This document shows, piece by piece, positions 10,141 through 24,112 of a stretch of DNA of 29,131 nucleotides; the first letter of the stretch is position 1; each line of letters starts with the position of its first letter. The position numbers and the translations under genes are program-made. Source of the stretch: Lingula anatina (lineage: Eukaryota; Brachiopoda; Lingulata; Lingulida; Lingulidae); assembly GCF_001039355.2 (NCBI RefSeq), contig NW_019773537.1, positions 152,500-181,630 of the forward strand. Reading direction: 5' to 3'. A model generated the notes under the pieces. It searched no databases and was not told where the DNA came from. It saw only the letters and a program-made list of their open reading frames with translations.

Positions 10141-13100
10141 ATTACTTAAGTACCTGACAAAAAATGCAAGCAGTAGTGAACAATAGCAAATGAAATAATT
10201 ATATAATTCACATCCAAGTGATTAGATAAATGCCATAAAGTGGTCTTCAATGTCTAGATTCAGTGTGTCTTTCAATATTCATGTCAAACTTAATGTATAC
10301 ATACTGTACTTTTCTATTGTAATGTTTTATTTGTTTACTAGGCTTTTTATAATATATTGTAAAATTAGTTCTTTACCTAGCCTGTAATCTTGCTGGATTT
10401 AGAAGCTGGGGATTTTGGACACAAAACATAGTGTTCAAATTCAGTTATATTATATATTTATATATTATATGCTTAAGGGTCACTCCAGGGCTCTGTAACT
10501 CTGTAACTCGAGAACATCGCGAATTACAATAGCAATATCACCTTTTATTACGAGGCTAATCGGGGCATCCCGAGTTATGGAATAGAGGTGCTTGTGCTCG
10601 GTCGCAATTCGCACTACTTTCAAGTTACGGAGCCCAGCAAATTTGCAGTGAATTTGAGAGAGAGTTTGCCGCAGGCCTGATATTTTGCTAAGGGTACCCA
10701 AGGTATACACAAACGAGGCTTCAAATAAACTTTTGTTTCAAAGGGTCTTTTTTTTAATTCTGAATTGGGAAATATAAGAATCCTTACAAGACAAAAATAT
10801 GACTGTGGGAGATTTTCAAATGAGTGCAGGGAGAGGTGGAGAGGTACGTCCTTTAATTAACATTCTTATTCAATAATTAGTTAATACTCAAAAAGATTCC
10901 CATACATAACTGCTTCATAATACTATAGCTTATTTGCCCATTAAACACCTGGATTTTTTTTTATAGACACCATATAGTGAGTCCAGTACGTATGTCTGAG
11001 TAGATTACCTATGGAACTAAAGGATTGAGCCACTGGCTCTTCAAATTCCGTCTTACTCTGATATTACCTTGATGAAAACCAATTTTAAATTCATCTAATT
11101 CAAATTCATTTGTTTGTTTATTATATGTTTTTTTTAACTATCTGGAACTTTTTGAGCACGCACAACTACAAGCCCCCCCCCCCCACACACACACACACAC
11201 ACACACAAAGTCTAGTTAAAATTAACCACATTTCATCCACTACCTGACCATGAAGTGGAACTGCCTTTAATTTGCTACACACCCACAACTCCCAAAAAAC
11301 AGTACCTTATACACTTCAATGATGAAAAATATGTCAACATCTTGAACTTCACACCTCTCCTATCCACTGGTTAAATCATTTGCACTCTTTGCAATTGGTA
11401 AAGCTTAACCAAAACACAACTTTGCAGATTTTAAGTCTAGGGTCAAAGAAAATGGCGGCTATTCCTCAAATACAACGGGTTTCCTAATACCTATCCAGAT
11501 GCCCGGGCCTTAAAATCAATTTCCACCCCTCACAAAAGATCTTATAATCCAATATCAATTAAAATTGGCACATATAGAAGTCCTCACCTTGTATCACTTC
11601 ACCTAATTCAATGAGATTATCCAAAATTTAATTATAACAAAATTTTTTATTTTTTCACTGGGCATTTCCATGCTTATTTTTTAAAACTTAGGGAATTTTT
11701 AACACAGAAGCAACCAACAGATTTCCTATGAAAATTTATGGATGTGATGCTTGCTTTATTACCTATGTACAATGAAAAATTGATACAAAAGTCCCCAAAA
11801 TTGTGGCCCATATCGACAGACAAAAGGATGAGTGCGAATAACCATTGGCAAAGTGCCCATCATCAAAATTTAAAAATAATTTGCTATTATAACGTTTATG
11901 CATATATTTGTTGCATGGAAAAATATTATTTGGTTTGAGGCATCGTAACTTAGTATTTTAATAAGTTATATGTGGGGGGGGGGGTAGCCAGATTTACCTG
12001 TTGTATGCAGTGTAATGAATCAGAGCAACTTGTTTCAGCATTTATATTACATAAACAATTTTTTTCTAACGAAACTTGTCTTGTGATGTAAAAAAGAGTT
12101 ATATGTTAAATAATTGTGGTGTGGCACAAGTAAATGGGAAAGTAATTATTGTTTTTTTTTAATCCTAGAGAAGAGAGGGAGGGGTGGTATATTACGGTGT
12201 TTTCTCACAGAAGCCATCACTGATTTCACTTAACTGTATAAAAGTCTTGTTACTAGAAAAACTTGTTTCAGCATATTTATTAATTTTAAATTACTTTTCT
12301 CACAGACCAGCATTTGTTGGTCTAAATGAGGTATTTTTAACCAATACACATTTCTAAGGAATAGTAAAAATTGCTAAAAGCAAAAGGCTATTATAGTAAC
12401 AACAAAAAAATCATGTGTAAAAGCACTCTAAACAGCTATTTGGAATGTTTCCATAAACCATAAAATAAACAAGATATAAATTGTACCAAAAATAATGATA
12501 AGGTATTACTAAAAACTAAATGAAAATATAGTACACATATAATAATAATAATAAAGGGGGTTGGGTCAAGCCACCCTTATGTGTAGAGGTCTATTACAGC
12601 ATGCATGGGTCTCTATATTAAGTAGGAGCCACCACAATGTACATCTGCTATTATGAAAATTAATATAACTTTGAATATCTGAAGCACATTTTACATTTAA
12701 TCTTTCATTATCCTAAGAAATAAGAATGAAAGTAAGATATACTTACTGTATTTGGACTCTATTTCCTATCCACATTTCCATTTTTTTTTATGATAGCATG
12801 CATTACATATGTGAAAATGACTTTTTTTTGGTTGTAATTGAAAATATTTTACTGACTCTAACCCCTATTTTCCTTTCAAAGACCTACAATTTATTTTGGG
12901 TTGTTCTTTTTGTACCAAAGTTTCACTGTATCTGCCTAGCCATCCTATGTAAGCATGTAGCAGCTACCTCATGGCAGGAATAAACATGGCCGCCTGCTAG
13001 CATATGGACTGAAAATGTCCCTATTTAGTTTGAGTACATATCGAGCCCAACCCTCAGACAAGCTGATTTTCACATATATCTCACCTTATATTCATGTCTT

Positions 13101-13670
13101 TTCAACCGTGAAAAATTAGCTTGTCTGAGGCAGGGGCTCATATAAAAAATGAACATCTTTTACCCTCAAGTCACTGTGAGATTCTTCTTTCAATCAGCAC
13201 TACATGTACAAATAAGGTAATCAAAATATTGATCACAAACAATGATTGGCCACATATTGCCTTACTTTTTTCCATGGGCACCTTCTGTACCCAATTACAA
13301 AATTTCACAGTTGTCACCTTACTATAACTAAAGATATGTAGCATTGCAATTCAGACCCCCCCTAAAACACACATTTTCATGAATATAGGACAAGGTCATT
13401 TTGACATTAATTTTCTATATTTCAAATTCAATAAAAAAAAAATTTTTAAGTGGATCATAAAAGTGTAAGACCCCAACTTTAATTTGGCATCAATTTTTTT
13501 CCATTCATTTACAATTTATTTTTCATGTACAAAAGTGGGCACTTTTACCCCCTTATTCGCACTCAGCCTTTAGCAGGACAAACTATATACCTGTACTTGC
13601 AAAATCCCTTCACAAGTAATAAATAGTTCATCACCTAGGTAAAATGTAGAACAGACTAAGATTCCCTTTG
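10141..13670. other. Long stretch without a recognised gene
   Basis: AT-rich. A block of higher GC at about 10475-10715 has a 76-codon minus-strand frame with no family signature. Part of it (TTTGCAG... CAGGCCTGATATTTTGC) recurs in a diverged form at about 1342-1372, so it is probably a dispersed repeat. Other frames (11738-11938, 12726-12983, 13121-13327) look like chance. Confidence 0.5.
11173..11208 (+). repeat. C run followed by CA microsatellite
   Basis: About twelve C followed by about twelve CA units. Confidence 0.9.
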
Positions 13671-13727
13671 GCTCAGATAGTATATAAGCTGGGCACTGTT
13701 TCACATTAAACTTGGGACTCCCCAACA

Positions 13728-14050
13728 ATGCCAACATATGTCTCAGCAGTCTTCACCAAGATTGGTTTACTCTCAGGGATCCTCAATTTTGGCAGTCATC
13801 TCTCAGAGACCCTCGACAAAAGCAGTATTGTAACCTTTCAACGACCCACAACAGCAGCAGTCATCTATCGGCAGCCTTTGGCATCAGCAGTCTTACCTCT
13901 CAAGGACCTTCTACACTAGGTAACCTTTCAGCAGACCTCGACAGCAGCAGCAATCTCAGCAGATCTCAACAGCAGCAGTCTTACCTCTCAGTGACCCTCG
14001 ACAGCAACAGTAATCTCAGCAGCCAGTGACAGCAGCAGTCTCTCAGCAAC
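13728..14050 (+). repeat. Degenerate CAGCAG-containing minisatellite
   Basis: Units of roughly 30-36 bp recur with the pattern CAGCAGCAG-(T/C)-N-N-T-CTCTCAG-N-GACC(C/T)-CGAC. A frame open to 14029 reads repeated SSSxLSxxLDS-like units. A TATATAAG sits at 13680-13687 and an ATG at 13728, but the ATG is in a different frame from the long repeat frame. No known protein recognised; it may be non-coding. Confidence 0.55.
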
Positions 14051-14147
14051 CCCCTTCAGTCAATGTTTTTTTAAACTGATTGATTGTTATTTCTTGTTTA
14101 ATTCAATTACACAATTTATTATATTTATTTGTTTATGTCTCCCTTGA

Positions 14148-14172
14148 NNNNNNNNNNNNNNNNNNNNNNNNN
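14148..14172. other. Assembly gap (25 N)
   Basis: A run of exactly 25 N followed by a T run. A round number like this may be a placeholder rather than a measured length, so distances across it are unsafe. Confidence 0.95.
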
Positions 14173-14249
14173 TTTTTTTTTTTTGATACATGCACAACAG
14201 CAGTGTTTTATAGTCACGTTGTGGGTTTTTTTGTGTTATAAAATTATTG

Positions 14250-16112
14250 AATGCATGTACTTCTACCTTTTTCTTCATGCTCATGTATCTTGGATGTTAA
14301 CAATGTCTAACCTTAGAAACTAATTCAACAAAAGCATACTTCTGCACTGCACGTAGTTGATCATGATTGACTCCTCTTGTATGAAAAAGAAGGTCTTCAA
14401 TTGGTCAACTGAAAATACAATGTAGGTGACGACAGGTATTCATTAGTGGAGCAGACGCCCTGCTGGGTATTTAGTTGCAGCAACCAAAGATGCAGCTTCA
14501 CTTGATAGGGTGTGAACATCACTGCAGTTTCTGTAAATCAGAGAACTAGCAAGCCAGAAGATAGCACAAGAGAAAATGATGCTAGACAATTATAACAGGA
14601 CGCATCTAGAATCCTTTGAAGACTTTTCTTTCATCAATGAGTCAGGAAATCAGACAGAACTTCTAGAGAATGGCACACAAACTTTGGCTATGGAAAGTGT
14701 CTCAGTTCCACTCCGTGTTGTAATCCTCATGCTGAAGGGAATCTTTGTAATTTTGGGAGCTGTGGGCAATACATCGATTGTGGCAGCCATACTGCATATC
14801 CCAAAGTTCCACAAGTCTGCTCACTACATCCTCATCTGCAGTCTCACCATCAACAACTCCTTGGTATCTTTCCTGGAGACATTTCCACAATTTCTGGCAT
14901 TTACCATTCCAGACTGGGACATAGGACAGAGACTCTGTACCTTTTCTTTCTACGTCAAGCTGCCCCTGCTCACGACATCTGCTTTGCTATTGGCTCTTAT
15001 TGGATTTCAGCGTTGTATTGTCATTTCCAGCAAACCAGGTGATGCAATGGCAAATAAATTGAAATCATCAAGATGCATAGGGGGACTAATTGCTTTGGCA
15101 TGGTTGTTGCCTGTGCTTTTCATAATTCAAACAGCTTTTGTGTGCAGGCGCAAGCTTATACGTTACAACACAGAGAGCTTATTATGTATGTATGATAACA
15201 GAAAAAATCACTGTAATTCAATGGCTTTCTTTATGGTCTTATATGTAGCAGCATCAGTCATCATGTTGGTTTGTGATGGCATAATTATCTATAAGATGAA
15301 AAAATTGAAGGAAAAAGTTGGTCCAGTGCAGAATCCTACAACTTCAACAGAGAACTTGCAGCCGCAGCAGCAGCAACCGTCATTTCTTGCTAAAACTGAA
15401 CTTCAGCTTACCAAGACCATGTTTCTCTTGATGCTGAACAGTTTCATTTGCAACCTCACTCCCAGTCTTGTGCTGAACCTCATATCCATTGGCCCAGAAG
15501 CACACATTGTTACCTCGTTACTTTTTCAGCTCTCACGAACAATGGATGCCATCATATTGTATGGAAAAAACACAGCACTCAGAAAAGCAATTCAAACAAT
15601 GTATAAATCTTGCTTCTGCAAAGCATGACTGTCTTAGAAAGAAAAAGAAGCCCAACAGGTTAAATAAGGACCATTTATAAATCTCAAACTTTGCCTGATG
15701 AAATCAATCTTATTTTCAAGATGTGACCAATGTGTATTATGATCCAACATTTAAAGTGCTGGAAAGGTGAGGTTCAATTACGAGATCAAATATGATTACA
15801 TTAATTTTTTATTATCATTATGATAACTTATAGATAGTGTTCTTGTTTATTAGTTACTCTTTATCAACTTGAATTCAGATTACAAAACATCCAATACAAG
15901 TTATACAAGTTACAATATTAATGTATTGTTAATGTGCACATGTGCTGTTATTTTATCACTTAATTATTATTTAATTTCTATTAGATTATGATCAAAGTCT
16001 GGGTTGTCCTCTTATAGGTTCATGTGGCACAGTATTACCATTATCATTTTTATCAAATTCCACCACATTGCACAATTTCTTTTAACTCTCAGATTATTAA
16101 TATCATAAATTT
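14250..16112 (+). repeat. Segmental duplication, copy B (contains GPCR gene B)
   Basis: Matches 7985-10140 except for the two transposon insertions in copy A and small indels. The start lies just right of the assembly gap, so the true left edge may be lost. Confidence 0.75.
14576..15628 (+). CDS. Rhodopsin-like (class A) GPCR, intronless, copy B
   Basis: Same length (350 residues) and same start and stop as copy A; by eye about 46 residues differ (about 87% identity). It keeps the same unusual features: N in place of the TM2 Asp, FQR in place of D/ERY, Leu in place of the TM6 Trp, and DAIILY in place of NPxxY. The differences cluster in the N-terminus, the outer ends of the helices, the loop after TM4 (R191/K192, N199, T200) and the third inner loop (QNPTTSTENLQP), as expected for a diverging ligand pocket and coupling loop. 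TM2 to TM3 is nearly identical at the DNA level. Intact, so probably functional. Confidence 0.92.
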   Translation: MMLDNYNRTHLESFEDFSFINESGNQTELLENGTQTLAMESVSVPLRVVILMLKGIFVILGAVGNTSIVAAILHIPKFHKSAHYILICSLTINNSLVSFLETFPQFLAFTIPDWDIGQRLCTFSFYVKLPLLTTSALLLALIGFQRCIVISSKPGDAMANKLKSSRCIGGLIALAWLLPVLFIIQTAFVCRRKLIRYNTESLLCMYDNRKNHCNSMAFFMVLYVAASVIMLVCDGIIIYKMKKLKEKVGPVQNPTTSTENLQPQQQQPSFLAKTELQLTKTMFLLMLNSFICNLTPSLVLNLISIGPEAHIVTSLLFQLSRTMDAIILYGKNTALRKAIQTMYKSCFCKA

Positions 16113-16962
16113 CAAGGGCATGGTGATAAATTACAAGCACTATTTATTGATAGCNAGTTACCTGCCCGGCGGTCTGGCTAGTAATTTCCTTGAATTTCAT
16201 ACACTGTAATATGGCATATATAATATGTACAGACAACACAAACACATACAGCTGTGTATTTAATAATTAGTAAACTCAATATTGCTCTGTTTACACTGAG
16301 AGCACAGCAGGTCCATTACCAAGATAGATACTGCTGGTATACCTGGTATAACTGATAACTACTAACTCATTCTTCACTCTTCACCCTTTTACTAGTATCC
16401 ATCTAGATTTCTCCTGTTCTTACTTATCTATCATCTTCCTCCACTTTATCTTTACATTTTATTACATACAATTATTTTATAGTATCTTCATGGAGGCACA
16501 TGCTCAAAAACATAAATGATAAACTGTAAAATTACATATGCCTGTCCCTACATGACGTTGAAAATGTCAGTCCCTCATTTCTTTTCATTAATCAAATAAT
16601 ATATGCTCTTTACAACATCAATAATATCTTGGCAAAATAAGCTAAAACAGCTTTTTTTAAATTTATACTAATAACAAATAAATATTTGTGGATATCTGAT
16701 TTATGTAGGATATAAGACCAATGGCTCTCCACATTGAAGATGTTGATGAAATAACAACCAACTATCTGTTTCATGTATAATTCCATTCTTAGAAACTATC
16801 ATTTTATTACTAAGGGTTTTTACAATATTTATATAAAATGACAGATGTATGTTGCTCTTGAGAAAGTTTAATTTCTGAAACAATGGCATGTGGTGAAAAA
16901 CAACACACAATATAAACACATGCACACAAGTACTGTACATGCAGACACACGCACCAATGTTT

Positions 16963-16964
<2 letters not shown>
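16113..16964. other. Stretch without a recognised gene
   Basis: AT-rich with one N at 16155. It should be intron 1 of BCAP31 if that gene continues leftward, but I could not find the next BCAP31 exon. Confidence 0.5.

Positions 16965-17012
<48 letters not shown>
16965..17012 (+). repeat. CA microsatellite beside the BCAP31 splice donor
   Basis: About 23 CA units (GT repeats in the transcript), beginning about eight bases past the GTAAGT donor of the exon at 17025. Confidence 0.95.
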
Positions 17013-17014
<2 letters not shown>

Positions 17015-17024
17015 TTCTACTTAC

Positions 17025-17116
17025 GTCGTTGGTGAAATAAAGGGCAGTAACAAGAGCACCACTAGGAAGATCTCCACATAGAGAAATGTTGCTATAAATG
17101 TCCACTGGAAACTCAT
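17025..17116 (-). CDS. BCAP31: BCAP31 (BAP31) first coding exon
   Basis: B-cell receptor-associated protein 31 is an ER membrane chaperone and cargo receptor. The exon encodes MSFQWTFIATFLYVEIF followed by LLLLPFISP, the hallmark N-terminus and first membrane helix of the BAP31/BAP29 family (30 codons plus two bases). It ends at a perfect GTAAGT donor. The acceptor upstream is a TAGCAG tandem site, and the start ATG lies two or five bases inside the exon. The longer open frame that overlaps it on the same strand (DEFPVDIYSN...) is a shadow. BCAP31 and BCAP29 cannot be told apart from this exon. The rest of the gene was not found at lower coordinates in the window. Confidence 0.85.
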
Positions 17117-17121
17117 CTCTG

Positions 17122-18742
17122 CTAAAATAAATACAATAAAGATATATTAAGATTGCTTTCATCTTGTATAAGGTATTTCAATTGTACATGCTTTATGATA
17201 TCAAATGGTTGGATGAGAACCTAAAACCCTACAGTTTTCTCACATTCGATTTTGGTCTCCTTTTGAACCATTACCTTTTATTGTAAATAGATTCATCCTT
17301 CACCTCTACTCAAGCCTTTATTCTTCAGGAATATTATAGCTTGCAGTGAGAGTGCATTAAAGATATTTTTCACCAGCCATTGAAAAGTGTGTCTTTTTCC
17401 TTGTACATAAACCTGTACAGTGAGTTGTCTCATTTGATAACTTAATCTTTGGTAAATACCATGATATCAAATACTATATGATTTGATAATCTTTCCAAGT
17501 ATGTATTCATATAATTTCAAATATCTTGAAGGATTATCTCATGTTACATAGACCCTATGTCATTCCACAGTATCATTCAGTTTAAATATGTAGGACATTA
17601 TCAAGGAACTTTCCCTGATAATATGTGACATTGAATCACCCTCAGACATTAGGAATACAATGGCATTTTAAAATCTTTCACATAGCAATATAAAACAACT
17701 AAGGCCCATTCAATATGAGAAAAGCCCAGTGCTAGCGGGTCCAAGGCCTAAATATGGAGGATCTACATGAAAGGAAGACTGCTTAATCCTGTAATAGTCT
17801 CTCTGCCTCTTTCACGCCTCCCAACACGTTGTCCCTGCAGGGGCACAGTAATTAAATCTTGCCTCAATGCGACCGGTCATAGGACGACATGTGGGGAGGC
17901 ATAGAGACCATTACAGGATTAAGCGATCTTCCTTTCATATAGGTCTGCCATATTTAGGCCGTGGACCACCTAGCACACGACTCTTCTCGTTCTGAATGGC
18001 CCTTAAAACATATTTAAAAAACTTCTTATTTCCACAATGCTAATAAATATCAGTTAAGCTTTTCACTCAAACACTGTATCCAAAACTTTAAAAATCTCAA
18101 ACACTGATTATATATAGTTTACATGAAATTACCATAATGCTTATTAATCACAACCTCGGTTTCTCCCACGTCTTTAAAATTTAAGTAGGAGTGGGATATT
18201 ATAAAGTTAGACAGATATCTAAACAGTTAAATTAGTAATTATTACTTACTGCTTATTCTCAATTAAGTAGCGGCAAAGCCAAACAATGAAAATATTTTCA
18301 AACGAATGCAGAATGTACTGGATGACAATTATATAGATTTATTTGATCTTAAAGTGCGATGACGTGTTATTGTCTAAAAATACATGTGACAGAGCTTGCA
18401 TTTGTCGGCTCCAATCACAAGAAACCACGCGGGAGACAGACACTTACATATGACGACAGCTCACTGTCATGACAAAGAAAAGGAATGTAGGTTATATCAA
18501 TGCTGACTTTCAAAGTCTGCTCAGGAGAACGTTTCTGAGAGTAACCGGAGTGAGATCACAGTTTATTCTCTGCATTTCCTCATTTGCTCGACCAGCCCTA
18601 TGCAGGCATTTGCATGTAGCGCAGCTTCACTTAAAAACACTTGAACGCGTGAAAATGCCCACAAATATGAAGATGGTAAATGCTCAATATCCCAAGTTAT
18701 GACAATAGCGACTAATATTGGTTGTAAAATTAAATATCTTAC
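17122..18742 (-). other. Intron 1 of BCAP31
   Basis: Donor CAG/GTAAGA at 18742 and acceptor TTTTAG/CAG at 17122. It contains the palindromic transposon at 17701-18004; otherwise nothing was recognised. Confidence 0.6.
17701..18004. mobile_element. Palindromic MITE, full copy
   Basis: Inverted arms of about 125 bp (AAGGCCCATTCAATATGAG on the left, the complement of TCTCGTTCTGAATGGCCCTT on the right) flank a short centre holding GCGACCGGTCATAGG. It is the complete relative of the single arm at 3481-3620 and shares its inner arm with 4506-4792. No coding capacity. Confidence 0.82.
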
Positions 18743-18850
18743 CTGATTACGGAAGTGCTCGTCTACGCAGCCGTTAATTGACTTGCCAAGACGAGCCGCT
18801 CTCCCTGTTAGCGCGGCAAACTTGGAGAGGACGCCCCGACACTCCATAAT
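18743..18850 (-). CDS. BCAP31 5' leader exon with an upstream ORF
   Basis: This block is richer in CG than its surroundings, has an ATG in good context (ATTATGGAG, 18845-18847), stays open for 35 codons (starts MECRGVLSKFAALTG) and ends at CAG/GTAAGA. The frame does not continue into the BCAP31 protein. After splicing to 17121 or 17118 it ends in TGA overlapping the BCAP31 ATG. I therefore read it as untranslated leader with an upstream ORF. The transcription start is unknown (probably 18850-18910). It might instead be the first exon of another gene. Confidence 0.45.
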
Positions 18851-18910
18851 TTTATAACGAGGTTTATAGACCGGAAAGTTTTGGGAAATAAGCAATTTAA
18901 CATTAATACG

Positions 18911-20310
18911 TAACTTTCATCCATATCTATACTTTTTTGAAAGTTTCCATTGAATAAAATCAATATTCATTTGTAAAAAAATCAAGAGACGTTTCCTAAC
19001 GAAAAAAAAAAAAGAAAAAAATTCCCCTTTGTTTTTTCTTTTGCTGGATCATTTAGCACTTAAAGTCATTGATTTTTTTTTAAAATATCTTTTTTAAATT
19101 CAGTCACGTGGTGACTAAAAATTGAGATGTTTTGTCTATAAAAAATTAAAGAGTTAGGTTTTCACCATTATTTTAAAAAAATGTTTATACAAGAAATTTC
19201 AGGCCTATCCAAATTTCAGAACTAAAGCCACAGCAGGTGTGAAAAAATGGCATAATCACATGGTCAAAGTTAAAAAAATATAAATAACTTACTAAATTTT
19301 GATAAACATTGAAAATTTAAGTTTTGGATGTGGGTAGAGATACTACAAAAGTACTGATCATTTATAGGCTATGAAGGTTCTACGAGTTTTGAGATTTCCT
19401 GATTTGTGAGACGCAAGTGAAATGTAGGTGTGTTGAAATGTAGTCAGAGAACCTTCCCTTATAGCAGAAGTTTATATACTTAGCAGACTCCAAAAGTACT
19501 AATGTGTGTACAAAAGTACACAAAGTACTAATGTGTGTGTCTGTGTGCGTGTGTGTGTGTATGTGTGTGTGTCTGTGTGCGTGTGTGTGCGTGTTTGTGT
19601 GTGTGCGTGTGTGTGTGCGTGTGTGCATAAGCATATTGCATAGGTTTTGACACTGATGGGGTTGCTCTGGGGATTACACCATCACATTCCGTGGTTGTAG
19701 TACAGCAGTACGGGGAAAGTAAGATACAAAGAAAAACTAGATAAGATATGCTTTAAAAAGAAAAAAGTTTGAAATCCTGTTGCTAGTGTTTCTAAAAATT
19801 TTTGCCAAAAGTTTAAAAATAGTAAATTTTATCTGCTCATTTTATGATCTATGTAAATGTTTGTCTGCCCTTCCCATACAGTAACTTTAACAGGCAACTT
19901 TTTGGAAAAAATACTTGAAAGATGATTGAAATATTTATTAAAGCTGCTCAAAATGAATACAAGAAGAATTTATTTTCTTCTTAGGATTACAGATAAATCT
20001 ACCTTAAAACACATAAAACAGATTATCAAAAAATTTTTTCTGTGATAATCCAATCAAACTATGTTATCAAATTCTTATTCTACATTTTGACTAACAGACA
20101 TAATTCACAAATCAATACACCATATGCAAAGTTGAGTATTTTACATGCTACTTCTTCTGAAGCAGTTCTACATTCCAACTCAGTCTACAGTAAGATATTT
20201 AATCAACTCCTGAAATTTTTCACAAACTGCAGAAATCTGTCATATTTCCCTTTAGCATTCAATGTTTTTAAAACATCTCCCTCATAATGGACTATTTGAA
20301 GAAACCAGCT
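18911..20310. other. Intergenic stretch between BCAP31 and CCDC77
   Basis: AT-rich with a GT microsatellite at about 19511-19627. The frame across it (19380-19634 minus) is just the repeat. No exon recognised. It should hold the BCAP31 promoter at its left end and the CCDC77 3' end at its right end. Confidence 0.55.
19511..19627 (+). repeat. Imperfect GT microsatellite
   Basis: GT units with regular interruptions (GTCT, GTGC, GTTT) over about 115 bases. Confidence 0.92.
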
Positions 20311-20316
20311 TTTATT
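20311..20316 (-). terminator. Poly(A) signal of CCDC77
   Basis: AATAAA on the minus strand 18 bases after the stop codon, implying a very short 3' UTR if it is used. Confidence 0.55.
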
Positions 20317-20334
20317 CTGCATCCTCTGTCACTG

Positions 20335-23704
<3,370 letters not shown>

Positions 23705-24077
23705 CTTGAAAAGAATGACATTATTTTTTTTGGAAAAAAATACCAAAATGTGAGGAAAGACTCAGTTTTATTTCTACACACAACTGTAAATAGCCTTGTT
23801 TGCCAGAAAGTTTGCCAGTCTGATCTGGTAATGCTATTCAATTTTTTTTTTATACATGACAATCAAATCATTTACTATTCTTCTATCTCTAAAATATGTG
23901 ACTGACTTTTTAAAGCTGTTTGGTACAATATTAGAAATAGAACTTCTATATTTCTGTTGAAATTACAAAGCTAAGCTGACCAAACTGTCCAACAAGTAAA
24001 GATGAGGTTTGGCATTTCATAGATGTAAAACTGGCATATCATCTTATGTCAAAATCACACTGATGCTCTACAGTTAC

Positions 24078-24112
24078 CTTTGTGCTGCCTTGAGGTNCAA
24101 CTTCCCAATTTC
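24078..24112 (-). CDS. Possible CCDC77 micro-exon
   Basis: 35 bp between TATATACAG and AAG/GTAACT. Its phase fits the next exon (23704) and would give a basic stretch SRQHKGKRKV, like the basic segment at this place in vertebrate CCDC77. It contains the ambiguous base at 24097, which falls in a TGN codon. Weak evidence. Confidence 0.3.

Noticed and set aside
10480-10710. 76-codon minus-strand frame in a GC-richer block
   Set aside because: No motif recognised, and part of the block recurs near 1342-1372, so it looks like a dispersed repeat.
12726-12983. 85-codon hydrophobic frame, possible membrane protein
   Set aside because: AT-rich DNA gives Phe/Ile/Leu-rich frames by chance; no splice sites or family features.
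16701-17162. 153-codon minus-strand frame containing CVCVCV and DEFPVDIYSNISLC
   Set aside because: The CV run is the GT microsatellite, and the DEFPVD part is the wrong frame of the BCAP31 start exon.
18469-18702. 77-codon plus-strand frame opposite the BCAP31 leader
   Set aside because: No family signature; it lies in and beside the CG-richer region of the BCAP31 5' end, which would explain the open frame.
19380-19634. 84-codon frame rich in THTHT
   Set aside because: It is the translation of the GT/CA microsatellite.
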